A stretch of DNA of 14,053 nt from DASYAN01 sp036501345 (lineage in GTDB: Bacteria > Chloroflexota > Ktedonobacteria > Ktedonobacterales > Ktedonobacteraceae): positions 1 through 14,053 of the forward strand of contig DASYAN010000494.1 of assembly GCA_036501345.1 (NCBI GenBank). Reading direction: 5' to 3'. Both the position numbers and the translations under genes were made by a program. This document shows positions 7,995 through 13,945 of this stretch, one piece after another (the first letter of the stretch is position 1; the number at the start of each line of letters is the position of its first letter). A model generated the notes under the pieces. The model did no database searches. It was not told where the DNA came from and saw only the letters and a list, made by a program, of their open reading frames with translations.

Positions 7995-8853
7995 GGCTGT
8001 CACTAGCTGGTGTGTTATTTTCTCTTAATTTCGCAGTGATAATCTGGTAAAAGTACGTTGGTGGTCTGCGTCTAAGGAACTTGGTAACAAACGGGCTTTT
8101 GCGAACGGAGACGATAGCCCCATCTCTAATTTCACGGTTCAACTGCCCATCAGCCGAAAAGGCCCCATGTTGATCATGAGTAAAAATTTGTAATTTGATA
8201 TTTGCCTCTGGCTGCAGGACCAGGGATCGATCCGAGGCAAGATGCGTGGCGATCGGTGTCAGAACGCTGTTGCGCACCTGTGGGTGCAGCAGGGGACCAC
8301 CCACGGCCATATTGTAAGCAGTTGAGCCCGTAGCCGTCGAAATAATGATACCATCGGCAAAGGTGGTGTTGTAATAATAGCCATCAATCCATACACGGAT
8401 TTGCACGATCCGAGGCCATGTGCCACGAGCGATCACGATATCATTGAGTGCTAGGAACTCTTCGTGATGTCCATTTTGCTCCAGGATAGCGCGTAGCATC
8501 GTTCGTTCATCGACCCAGACCGAGGCATCGCCATCGAGATAGTAGGGCAGATGAGTTGTGACTTCTTGCGGTTCCAATTCAGTCAGAAATCCTACGCGTC
8601 CAAAATTGATGCCCACAATTGGTATACTGAGACAAGCACAGAGGCGTGCGGCATGAATAATCGTGCCATCCCCACCCAGAACCAAGGATATATCACAGCC
8701 TTCGAACTCGGAGGTGGTACACTCTTCGCCCGCTTCTTGGAGATCGATCACACGGACATGATGGCCTTGTTTTCTTAAAGTGGGCACGAGTTCGGATGCG
8801 AAATGGGATGTATCTTCTTTGAGCCCTTGATAGAATAAGGCAATCGTCTTCAC
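7984..8853 (-). CDS. nadK: NAD kinase
   Basis: Phosphorylates NAD+ to NADP+ using ATP or inorganic polyphosphate, in the cytosol. All family motifs are present in the 289-residue product: LGGDGT at 59-64 with the catalytic Asp, NFGRVGFLTEL at about 83-93, NDIVIARG (137-144) and the diagnostic DGIIISTATGSTAYN (167-181) followed by GGPLLHP. The length matches bacterial NadK (about 290). A GTG start at 8853 is chosen because AAAGGACG sits 6-7 nt before it and the product then begins MKTIALFYQG, as is usual; the upstream in-frame ATG at 8877 has its purine stretch touching the start codon. It is first in an operon with recN and a NUDIX gene. No promoter was seen between it and the terminator hairpin about 45 nt upstream, so its expression may depend on reading through the structured leader. 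Confidence 0.96.
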   Translation of the reverse strand: MKTIALFYQGLKEDTSHFASELVPTLRKQGHHVRVIDLQEAGEECTTSEFEGCDISLVLGGDGTIIHAARLCACLSIPIVGINFGRVGFLTELEPQEVTTHLPYYLDGDASVWVDERTMLRAILEQNGHHEEFLALNDIVIARGTWPRIVQIRVWIDGYYYNTTFADGIIISTATGSTAYNMAVGGPLLHPQVRNSVLTPIATHLASDRSLVLQPEANIKLQIFTHDQHGAFSADGQLNREIRDGAIVSVRKSPFVTKFLRRRPPTYFYQIITAKLRENNTPASDSHVT

Positions 8854-8897
8854 CGATCGTCCTTTCTGGAAGCCCATTCCCTTGAGGGATTGGGAGG

Positions 8898-8918
8898 AAA
8901 GAAACAGCCCGCAGGCTG
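8898..8918 (-). terminator. Intrinsic terminator upstream of nadK
   Basis: On the minus strand CAGCC, loop TGCG and GGCTG (8918-8905) form a 5-bp GC-rich stem, extendable by a G-U pair, followed directly by the U-rich tract TTTCTTT (8904-8898). It ends the structured RNA about 45 nt before the nadK start codon. That position fits either the end of a separate ncRNA or a transcription attenuator. Confidence 0.55.
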
Positions 8919-9308
8919 CGTCTGCTCAAGGTAGAAGTCCCTTGCGGGAAGCCGTTTTCTGACGGAACGGCTAAACCCCACTGCTTTCGCAGGTAATGGG
9001 GGCCTCGACGAAGTTAGAAAGCGGTTTGGCGTTGCAAGCACTGGCACTAACCCTCGTAAGCCTGTTTAACCTGCAACCGTAGAGCATCGGACTGGCCCAC
9101 GCATCCTATGGTACCTAAATTTCGCCTCTAACGTAGCCCGATAGCTACCCAAGTAGCCCTGGCTGGGTCTGGTCAGGTGAAGCCGGAGTCGGATGGGCAG
9201 AAGTCACCCCCTACTCACAAGCCCATCTCCTTTAGGAGATCGGGTCCCTGACGTAGCGTCTCCACTAGGCAAATGAGGGCGAACACTATGTGCCGCCCTT
9301 ACATGTTT
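8898..9308 (-). ncRNA. Candidate long structured RNA (nadK leader, or omega-RNA/HEARO-like element)
   Basis: No ORF fits this stretch, but the minus strand carries a dense series of strong pairings. In transcript order: AGGGCG/CGCCCT (9299-9294 with 9281-9276) with an inner CAC/GTG; GTCAGG/CCTGAC (9252-9247 with 9177-9172) enclosing CCC-G-ATCTCC, loop TAAA, GGAGAT-GGG (9244-9222); GCTAC, loop TTGG, GTAGC (9157-9144); an 8-bp stem GTTGCAGG/CTTGCAAC (9077-9070 with 9038-9031); CCCCA/TGGGG around CTGC-GAAA-GCAG (9001-8976); AGCCGTT/AACGGCT (8972-8950); TCCC-GCAA-GGGA (8949-8938); then the terminator. A promoter precedes it, so a transcript of about 410 nt is expected. It lacks RNase P, tmRNA and SRP RNA signatures. 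The resemblance to IS200/IS605-superfamily omega-RNA (HEARO, abundant in Ktedonobacter) is a judgement of style, not a match. No IscB or TnpB gene is adjacent. Confidence 0.55.
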
Positions 9309-9314
9309 ACGGTA

Positions 9315-9343
9315 ATGGTACGCCATGCGGGGTCACTTGTCAA
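9315..9343 (-). promoter_or_regulatory. Promoter of the structured RNA / nadK operon
   Basis: On the minus strand a perfect TTGACA (9343-9338) and TACCAT (9320-9315) are 17 nt apart. Transcription would start near 9308, just before the first hairpin of the structured RNA. It is the only good minus-strand promoter found between here and nadK. Confidence 0.6.
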
Positions 9344-9551
9344 CAGGTCTAGTTAGGATGGATGTTCTTAGAGATGTATCGCTTATTTTTGAGAAGATCT
9401 CTTTGCCATGAAGGGAAGGAATAAGCACGCGGGCAAAGTTGTAATCTTGAGTAATCAATCAAGTATCGCAGAGCGTGTTGAATAGCATAGATAGGCAATA
9501 CCCCCTTGTACCATAGGGTATACTTGATAATATTGATCAGTTTACTGAGGT
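9344..9551. other. AT-rich divergent intergenic DNA, no gene recognised
   Basis: Lies between the minus-strand promoter of the structured RNA and the palindrome upstream of the PLP-enzyme gene. It contains a 6-bp dyad ATACCC/GGGTAT (9498-9503 and 9516-9521) and a longer-looped AGAGAT/ATCTCT pair (9370-9375 and 9397-9402), possible protein-binding sites. A 25-codon ATG frame at 9409 has no ribosome site and was not called. Confidence 0.4.
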
Positions 9552-9584
9552 GTAATAATTCACGATGTCATCGTGAATTATTAC
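9552..9584. repeat. Perfect 33-bp palindrome (possible operator or cruciform)
   Basis: Two 16-bp arms, GTAATAATTCACGATG and CATCGTGAATTATTAC, are exact reverse complements around a single central T. It ends 9 nt upstream of the -35 box of the promoter at 9594-9622. No U-tract follows on either strand, so it is not a standard terminator. The position fits an operator or activator site for a dimeric or tetrameric regulator of the PLP-enzyme gene; a dispersed palindromic repeat is the alternative. Confidence 0.7.
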
Positions 9585-9593
9585 CCATCTTTA

Positions 9594-9622
9594 TTGCGTT
9601 TTCAGCACAACAGTGATATATT
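9594..9622 (+). promoter_or_regulatory. Promoter of the PLP-enzyme gene
   Basis: TTGCGT (9594-9599) and TATATT (9617-9622) are 17 nt apart, and TGA just before the -10 makes it an extended -10 type. Transcription would start near 9629, giving a leader of about 62 nt with no recognisable SAM riboswitch or T-box. Confidence 0.5.
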
Positions 9623-9690
9623 CGGTCACAATTATTGGGCCCATTTCAGTCACTATGTATGCGCGGCAATTCTAGGGAGTAAAGACAGAT

Positions 9691-10827
9691 ATGAAATTTT
9701 CGACTAAAGCGATTCATGTAGGACAGGAGCCAGATCCCACGACGGGGGCAGTCATGACTCCAATCTATCAAACGGCAACCTATGCTCAAACAGGAATGAG
9801 CGAACACAAAGGTTATGAATATGCACGGACAGGCAATCCCACTCGTACCGCGCTAGAGGCATGTATAGCAGCATTGGAGAATGGCCGCTATGGTCTGGCC
9901 TTCGCTTCTGGGTTGGCAGCAGAGCAGGCTGTGCTCAGTCTACTTAGTGCTGGTGATCATATCGTCTCCTCTGATGATCTCTATGGGGGGACTTACCGTC
10001 TCTTTGAGCGCGTTATGCGGCGCTACAACGTCGAAACCAGCTATGTGAGGACGAATGCGATCGCGGATTATGAAAAGGCCATTCGCCCAAATACGAAACT
10101 GCTCTGGTTGGAAACACCCACCAATCCACTATTGCGGCTGGTCGATATTCGGGCCATTGCAGATATCGCCCACCGACATAATGTACGGCTTGTTGTCGAT
10201 AACACCTTTGCCAGCCCTTACTTCCAGCGACCACTCGATCTGGGCGCGGACATTGTCGTGCATAGTACAACAAAGTATATCAATGGACATAGCGATGTCA
10301 TTGGTGGAATGCTGGTGATGAAGGATGATGAAGTCTACCAGAACCTTGAGTTCTACCAGAACGCCGCAGGGGCAGTACCGGGACCTTTCGATGCTTGGCT
10401 GACATTGCGCGGTGTTAAGACGCTGGCCGTACGTATGCGTCAGCACGCAGAGAATGCATATACGATCGCTCGCTTCTTATCCGAGCATCCACGGGTCGAA
10501 AAAGTCTACTATCCAGGCTTGCCCTCGCATCCTGATCATGAACTAGCAAAACGGCAGATGAGTGGCTTCGGCGGCATGGTCTCTTTCCAGTTCAAAGGAA
10601 CCTTAGCAGAGGTAGATGAGACTGTACGCCGCTTCAAAGTCTTCATCTTTGCCGAAAGCTTAGGTGGCATCGAATCGCTGGTCTGCCATCCTGCTAGCAT
10701 GACCCATGGAGCCATTCCTGCCAGTGTGCGTGAGGCTTCTGGCCTGACAGATACCTTGCTGCGTCTCTCTGTTGGCATCGAAGATAGCGAGGACCTGCTC
10801 GCCGACTTGAATCAGGCATTGACATAA
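9691..10827 (+). CDS. PLP-dependent trans-sulfuration enzyme (cystathionine gamma-synthase/lyase family, MetB/MccB type)
   Basis: A 378-residue enzyme of the Cys/Met metabolism PLP family, fold type I, at the usual length. Family marks: the phosphate-binding Tyr and Arg in GYEYARTGNPTR (Y44, R46, contributed by the neighbouring subunit), ASGLAA (72-77), ETPTNPLL (141-148), the PLP ring-binding Asp in VDNTFASPY (D170), the Schiff-base lysine in HSTTKYINGHSD (K195) and SLGGIESLVCHPASMTH (323-339) near the substrate carboxylate. Members either make cystathionine from an O-acylhomoserine and cysteine (MetB) or cleave it (MetC, MccB); sequence alone does not separate these safely here. ATG start with AGGGAG about 12 nt upstream. 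It is a single-gene unit with its own promoter, a palindrome upstream and a strong hairpin after the stop, divergent from the nadK operon. Confidence 0.92.
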   Translation: MKFSTKAIHVGQEPDPTTGAVMTPIYQTATYAQTGMSEHKGYEYARTGNPTRTALEACIAALENGRYGLAFASGLAAEQAVLSLLSAGDHIVSSDDLYGGTYRLFERVMRRYNVETSYVRTNAIADYEKAIRPNTKLLWLETPTNPLLRLVDIRAIADIAHRHNVRLVVDNTFASPYFQRPLDLGADIVVHSTTKYINGHSDVIGGMLVMKDDEVYQNLEFYQNAAGAVPGPFDAWLTLRGVKTLAVRMRQHAENAYTIARFLSEHPRVEKVYYPGLPSHPDHELAKRQMSGFGGMVSFQFKGTLAEVDETVRRFKVFIFAESLGGIESLVCHPASMTHGAIPASVREASGLTDTLLRLSVGIEDSEDLLADLNQALT

Positions 10828-10842
10828 ACGTCATTCGATATA

Positions 10843-10877
10843 TGGGGACCCAGCATACGTGCTAAATCGGGTCCCCA
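10843..10877 (+). terminator. Strong hairpin after the PLP-enzyme gene (terminator without U-tract)
   Basis: TGGGGACCC (10843-10851) and GGGTCCCCA (10869-10877) form a perfect 9-bp GC-rich stem starting 16 nt after the stop codon. The 17-nt loop holds a nested AGCA/TGCT stem. The downstream sequence is CAAGACAGG, not a T-run, so it may be a non-canonical terminator or a 3'-end protecting hairpin. Confidence 0.5.
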
Positions 10878-11001
10878 CAAGACAGGTAGCAGTGGACCTT
10901 CTAGGTAGAAATTGCTATTGCGGAGTTATTTGTCGTGTCCGCTGTACCCCTCTGCTCTCCAATACCGTTTAGATGTTATTGACCCCAAAGAATAAGCAAA
11001 A

Positions 11002-11047
11002 TTGGTTGTCGCCAACGTCTACTATATTATATACTGGTCAACAGTAT
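11002..11047 (+). promoter_or_regulatory. Candidate promoter with overlapping operator-like dyad, upstream of the L,D-transpeptidase gene
   Basis: TTGGTT (11002-11007) and TATTAT (11025-11030) are 17 nt apart. Directly after the -10 lies a perfect inverted repeat, ATACTG-gtcaa-CAGTAT (11031-11047), over the expected start near 11037, where a repressor would sit. The leader would be about 170 nt. A second, weaker option is TATAAA at 11117-11122. The rest of the 383-nt gap 10828-11210 shows nothing else besides the hairpin near 10860. Confidence 0.35.
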
Positions 11048-11210
11048 CGGAACGGCGAATACAAGCATCAGCATAACCCATCTAAAAATTTGTTACATTT
11101 ACACTAGATAGATCGATATAAAATATGCAAACTAGACATTTTGCAACTCTCCGGTACCTAACATTCTTCATTTGTCAGATGTGCCAACGAAGTCAGGAGG
11201 TCGCTCTGGT

Positions 11211-12941
11211 ATGCAATATTTAAGACATTCACGGGGACAGTCAAAAAAAATGCGCAAGGTAAACAGTTTTGTAGTGTTAATTACTCTGCTTACGCTCTTG
11301 CTCAGTGCATGCGGTAGCCCACAGGCAGAGCAGCAGTCTAATCAGAGTAAAGCTGAGCTAGACACACAGATTGCCAATGCTAGAAACTCTGGCATCTCTA
11401 ACTCTATTTTGCAGCCTATCCTTAATCAAGAGAAAAACTTGAGTCAGACTGGTGTACTACCCACACTCTTTTCTAATCAATCTGCAACCAATAACAATCA
11501 AAATCTGACTAAACGTTATCAAATGCTGACGGTTCAGGTACGTGGATTGGAAGATCAGGTCGCGCAAACGCTTAGCTATCAAGCTGTCCAGAATATGCAA
11601 GATTTCCAGACAATTTTGACACAGCGCCAGACTCAGGGCTTTGTTGAGGTACCAACCTTCTCCAGTCTCTATCATACCTATAGCAAGCAATTGGGGCAGG
11701 CCCAATCTCCCAAAGATTACGCCAATATAAGTAATAAAGCTCAGGATGCAACACAGTCCCTACAATTGTTGGGCACAGCCTTTGACAAGCTTACTACGTT
11801 CCAGCACCTGATTAGCCAATTGCAAAGCTCCAACATGGATGCCAGTGCACTTAATGAGCAGGTCAACAGCGATACTGACCTTCTACGTAGTGCAGCCAGT
11901 GTAAGTGACTTTAATAATGTTATCACTCAGCTTGATGCTCAGCTCCAGGGAACAGTAACGTTCTCGACCCAGGCCATTCCTTATGTTGGAGCAATCAAGC
12001 TAAAAGAGTACAGTGACGCTATCAACACGATACAACAATATGGTGGGGATACCACCACTTTCAAGCAGAGTCTGCAGACTGATCGCAATATGCTCGATAA
12101 GGCCAGAACAATTGGGGACTTCCTGACTTTCTCATCCCAGATCGATAACGATCTCACGGCGATTCAAGTCCCATCATTGCGTGCCAAGGCCAATTTCTTT
12201 GTGCAGGACTACCACAAGCAGGTAACCGCTTGGCGTACCGCCAATGTCTACCACGATCCTTTTGATGGTAAGGACTACCAGCTAGGAAATGCATATGATA
12301 CGATGCCCGGTGATTACGGTGAGGGCTCGGCTATTGACGACGCTTTTCAGAGTGCACAGACGCCAGAAGACTATCAAGGGGTAATCAACCTCGTTCAGGA
12401 CACAGAGGCAAATTTTAAGGCTATGCAAGCGGACTATCTTGATACTATCCCTTGGAATCAGTCACATGCCACCGACAAACAATTAATGGACTATTATAAG
12501 GTGACAAGTGGAACGGTTGTAGTCGTCTCCGAGATAGAACAAGCTGCACGTATCTACCAAAATGGACAACTCATACACTCTGCGCAAGTTGTGACAGGAG
12601 AATACCCCAGACCAACGCCTCCAGGTTTCACACAAGTCTTTAGTAAGCAGCACCCGATACGCTTCGTATCATTTGATGCACCAGGGTCGCCATTCTATTA
12701 TGCACCCATTACGCTACAATATGGGCTGGAATTCCACCAAGGTGGATACTTCTTACATGATGTCGAATGGCGAGGAGTATTCGGTAATGGTCCCGATCAT
12801 CGAGCCGATCTACCTCATTCTGATCCTGTCGATCAGACAGACGCTGGCACTGGCAGCCACGGCTGTATCAATTTCCCGCTGGATGAGGCTGCTTGGTTGT
12901 TTAGCAATATCGATTATGGCACACCAGTGATTGTTTACTAA
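11211..12941 (+). CDS. Lipoprotein L,D-transpeptidase (YkuD domain) with a long repeat-containing N-terminal region
   Basis: Start ATG with a consensus AGGAGGT (11195-11201) 9 nt upstream; the longer TTG frame at 11172 includes that site and is rejected. The 576-residue product has a basic N-terminus, a hydrophobic stretch (17-31) and a lipobox LLSAC with the lipidated Cys at 34, so it is a membrane-anchored lipoprotein. Residues 35-430 are Gln/Asn/Ser-rich helical sequence, with a motif of the form A-x-[ST]-x-x-D-[FY] followed by a helix near residues 164, 228, 298 and 382. The C-terminal YkuD domain (about 434-576) has the catalytic set: HDVEWRG (His about 516) and SHGCINFP (Cys about 552). 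Such enzymes form 3-3 crosslinks in peptidoglycan or attach proteins to it. The helical region may be a spacer that holds the catalytic domain away from the membrane. It lies alone between its promoter and rpsT. Confidence 0.88.
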   Translation: MQYLRHSRGQSKKMRKVNSFVVLITLLTLLLSACGSPQAEQQSNQSKAELDTQIANARNSGISNSILQPILNQEKNLSQTGVLPTLFSNQSATNNNQNLTKRYQMLTVQVRGLEDQVAQTLSYQAVQNMQDFQTILTQRQTQGFVEVPTFSSLYHTYSKQLGQAQSPKDYANISNKAQDATQSLQLLGTAFDKLTTFQHLISQLQSSNMDASALNEQVNSDTDLLRSAASVSDFNNVITQLDAQLQGTVTFSTQAIPYVGAIKLKEYSDAINTIQQYGGDTTTFKQSLQTDRNMLDKARTIGDFLTFSSQIDNDLTAIQVPSLRAKANFFVQDYHKQVTAWRTANVYHDPFDGKDYQLGNAYDTMPGDYGEGSAIDDAFQSAQTPEDYQGVINLVQDTEANFKAMQADYLDTIPWNQSHATDKQLMDYYKVTSGTVVVVSEIEQAARIYQNGQLIHSAQVVTGEYPRPTPPGFTQVFSKQHPIRFVSFDAPGSPFYYAPITLQYGLEFHQGGYFLHDVEWRGVFGNGPDHRADLPHSDPVDQTDAGTGSHGCINFPLDEAAWLFSNIDYGTPVIVY

Positions 12942-12988
12942 CACAGTTGTCGTGAGGCTTGGGGTGTGCGGAGGATTAGTGCAATTGT

Positions 12989-13018
12989 TTGACATTTCTA
13001 AAAGTCTTCTGCTATAAT
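12989..13018 (+). promoter_or_regulatory. Consensus-like promoter of rpsT-rplS-rnhB
   Basis: A perfect TTGACA (12989-12994) and a perfect TATAAT (13013-13018), 18 nt apart, with TGC before the -10 as an extended element. Transcription would start near 13025, leaving a leader of about 130 nt before rpsT; a small CCAG/CTGG hairpin lies in it. The strength suits ribosomal protein genes. Confidence 0.75.
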
Positions 13019-13154
13019 CTACCCGCACTCAGTCCAACATGTTCTATCAGTATTTTTGTTCTGCCTTGCGTCCAGAAATCTGGGAATATTGTGAACTTTC
13101 TGAATGCAATGATGTATTCTAATCAAGCCTGTGCTAAGGGGGATTGATACCTAA

Positions 13155-13421
13155 ATGCCCAATACTACGTCTGCGTCAAAGCGTATGCGCCAAGAGCAGA
13201 AGCGTCGCTTGGTCAATCGCAGAACCAAGTCAATTGTTAAAACGGCAATTACAAAGGCTCGTCAGGCCATTGTCATACCCGCCGTCAATGAAGAGGCTGC
13301 CACCGCGGCTGTCCAAAGTGCTATTAGCGAGCTGGACAAAGCTGCCAAAAAAGGTGTTATTCATAAGAACAACGCAGCTCGTCGTAAATCACGCCTGATG
13401 AAGCAACTCAACACAAAGTGA
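13155..13421 (+). CDS. rpsT: 30S ribosomal protein S20
   Basis: An 88-residue, strongly basic, helical protein, the standard S20 size. The N-terminal block (NTTSASKRMRQEQKRRLVNR) followed by T-K-S-I-V-K-T and the C-terminal VIHKNNAARRKSRLMKQL are hallmark S20 sequence; the latter packs into the base of 16S rRNA helix 44 and helps assemble the body of the small subunit. AAGGGGGAT about 11 nt upstream is the ribosome site. It is the first gene after a very strong promoter. A short frame in +1 phase within the same DNA is a shadow. Confidence 0.96.
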   Translation: MPNTTSASKRMRQEQKRRLVNRRTKSIVKTAITKARQAIVIPAVNEEAATAAVQSAISELDKAAKKGVIHKNNAARRKSRLMKQLNTK

Positions 13422-13439
13422 TGTGATGTAAAGATTTGC

Positions 13440-13483
13440 GCCCATTGCTCTGCCAAATCATCCAAACGATGAGCATTGTGGGC
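13440..13483 (+). promoter_or_regulatory. Leader hairpin just before the rplS ribosome site
   Basis: GCCCATTGCTC (13440-13450) pairs with GAGCATTGTGGGC (13471-13483): two stem blocks, GCCCA/TGGGC and TGCTC/GAGCA, with a small internal loop between and a 20-nt terminal loop. It ends 2 nt before the AGGAGG of rplS. L19 leaders that control translation are known in Bacillota; whether this is an equivalent is inference. Confidence 0.4.
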
Positions 13484-13498
13484 CTAGGAGGAAAAACG

Positions 13499-13945
13499 AT
13501 GGCAGAGAACCAAGTCGTAACAAAGCCAGCAGGGCGGGCGTTGCTTACCGCTGTCGAAAGTGCTCAGTTACGGAAAGGTCTTCCTGAAATCAAGTCGGGC
13601 GATACTGTTCGCCTGCAAGTGAAGGTCGTCGAGGGAAACCGCGAGCGGCTCCAACCATTTGAAGGTGTGGTGATGCGCCTGCGTGGAGGTAGCGTCAACC
13701 GCAATTTCACCGTCCGTCGTATCACTAACGGCGTTGGTGTAGAACGCACCTTTTTGATCAACTCTCCTCGCATTGAGAAGATTGAGGTATTGCGCCATGC
13801 CCGTGTGCGCCGCAAACAGCTCTACTATCTGCGAGGTCGGACTGGTAAGGCTGCTCGCCTGAAAGAGGTTCTTCCAATGAGCAAGCAAGCCGCAAAGGCT
13901 GCCAAAGAGGCTAAGGCTGCTGCCAGTAATGAGACAAACGCCTAA
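13499..13945 (+). CDS. rplS: 50S ribosomal protein L19
   Basis: A 148-residue L19, which sits at the 30S-50S interface of the ribosome. The core is unmistakable: SGDTVRLQVKVVEGNRERLQ, PFEGVVMRLRGG, FTVRRITNGVGVERTF, SPRIEKIEVLRHARVRR and LYYLRGRTGKAARLKE. Bacterial L19 is usually about 115 residues; here a Lys/Ala-rich tail of about 25 residues (SKQAAKAAKEAKAAASNETNA) is added, of the kind often seen in ribosomal proteins of this group. ATG start with AGGAGG at 13486-13491 and a 7-nt spacer; the longer frame from 13436 runs through the leader hairpin and is rejected. It follows rpsT by 77 nt without a terminator. Confidence 0.97.
   Translation: MAENQVVTKPAGRALLTAVESAQLRKGLPEIKSGDTVRLQVKVVEGNRERLQPFEGVVMRLRGGSVNRNFTVRRITNGVGVERTFLINSPRIEKIEVLRHARVRRKQLYYLRGRTGKAARLKEVLPMSKQAAKAAKEAKAAASNETNA

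Noticed and set aside
8850..9047. 65-codon minus-strand frame and possible IscB or TnpB remnant
   Set aside because: The translation shows no RuvC, HNH or zinc-finger motif and lies within strong hairpins.
8878..9340. RNase P RNA, tmRNA or SRP RNA
   Set aside because: The hallmark sequences are missing: GAGGAAAGUCC for RNase P, the tRNA-like CCACCA end for tmRNA, GGAAGCAGC for SRP RNA. The plus strand has GAGGAAAG near 8894, but the rest does not follow.
9409..9486. Short plus-strand frame (25 codons, MKGRNKHAG...)
   Set aside because: No ribosome site, no promoter close by and no recognisable protein features.
9629..9690. SAM riboswitch or T-box upstream of the PLP-enzyme gene
   Set aside because: The leader is only about 62 nt and lacks the conserved cores of both.
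10129..10446. Minus-strand frame of 105 codons inside the PLP-enzyme gene
   Set aside because: Antisense shadow of a well-supported gene, with no ribosome site.
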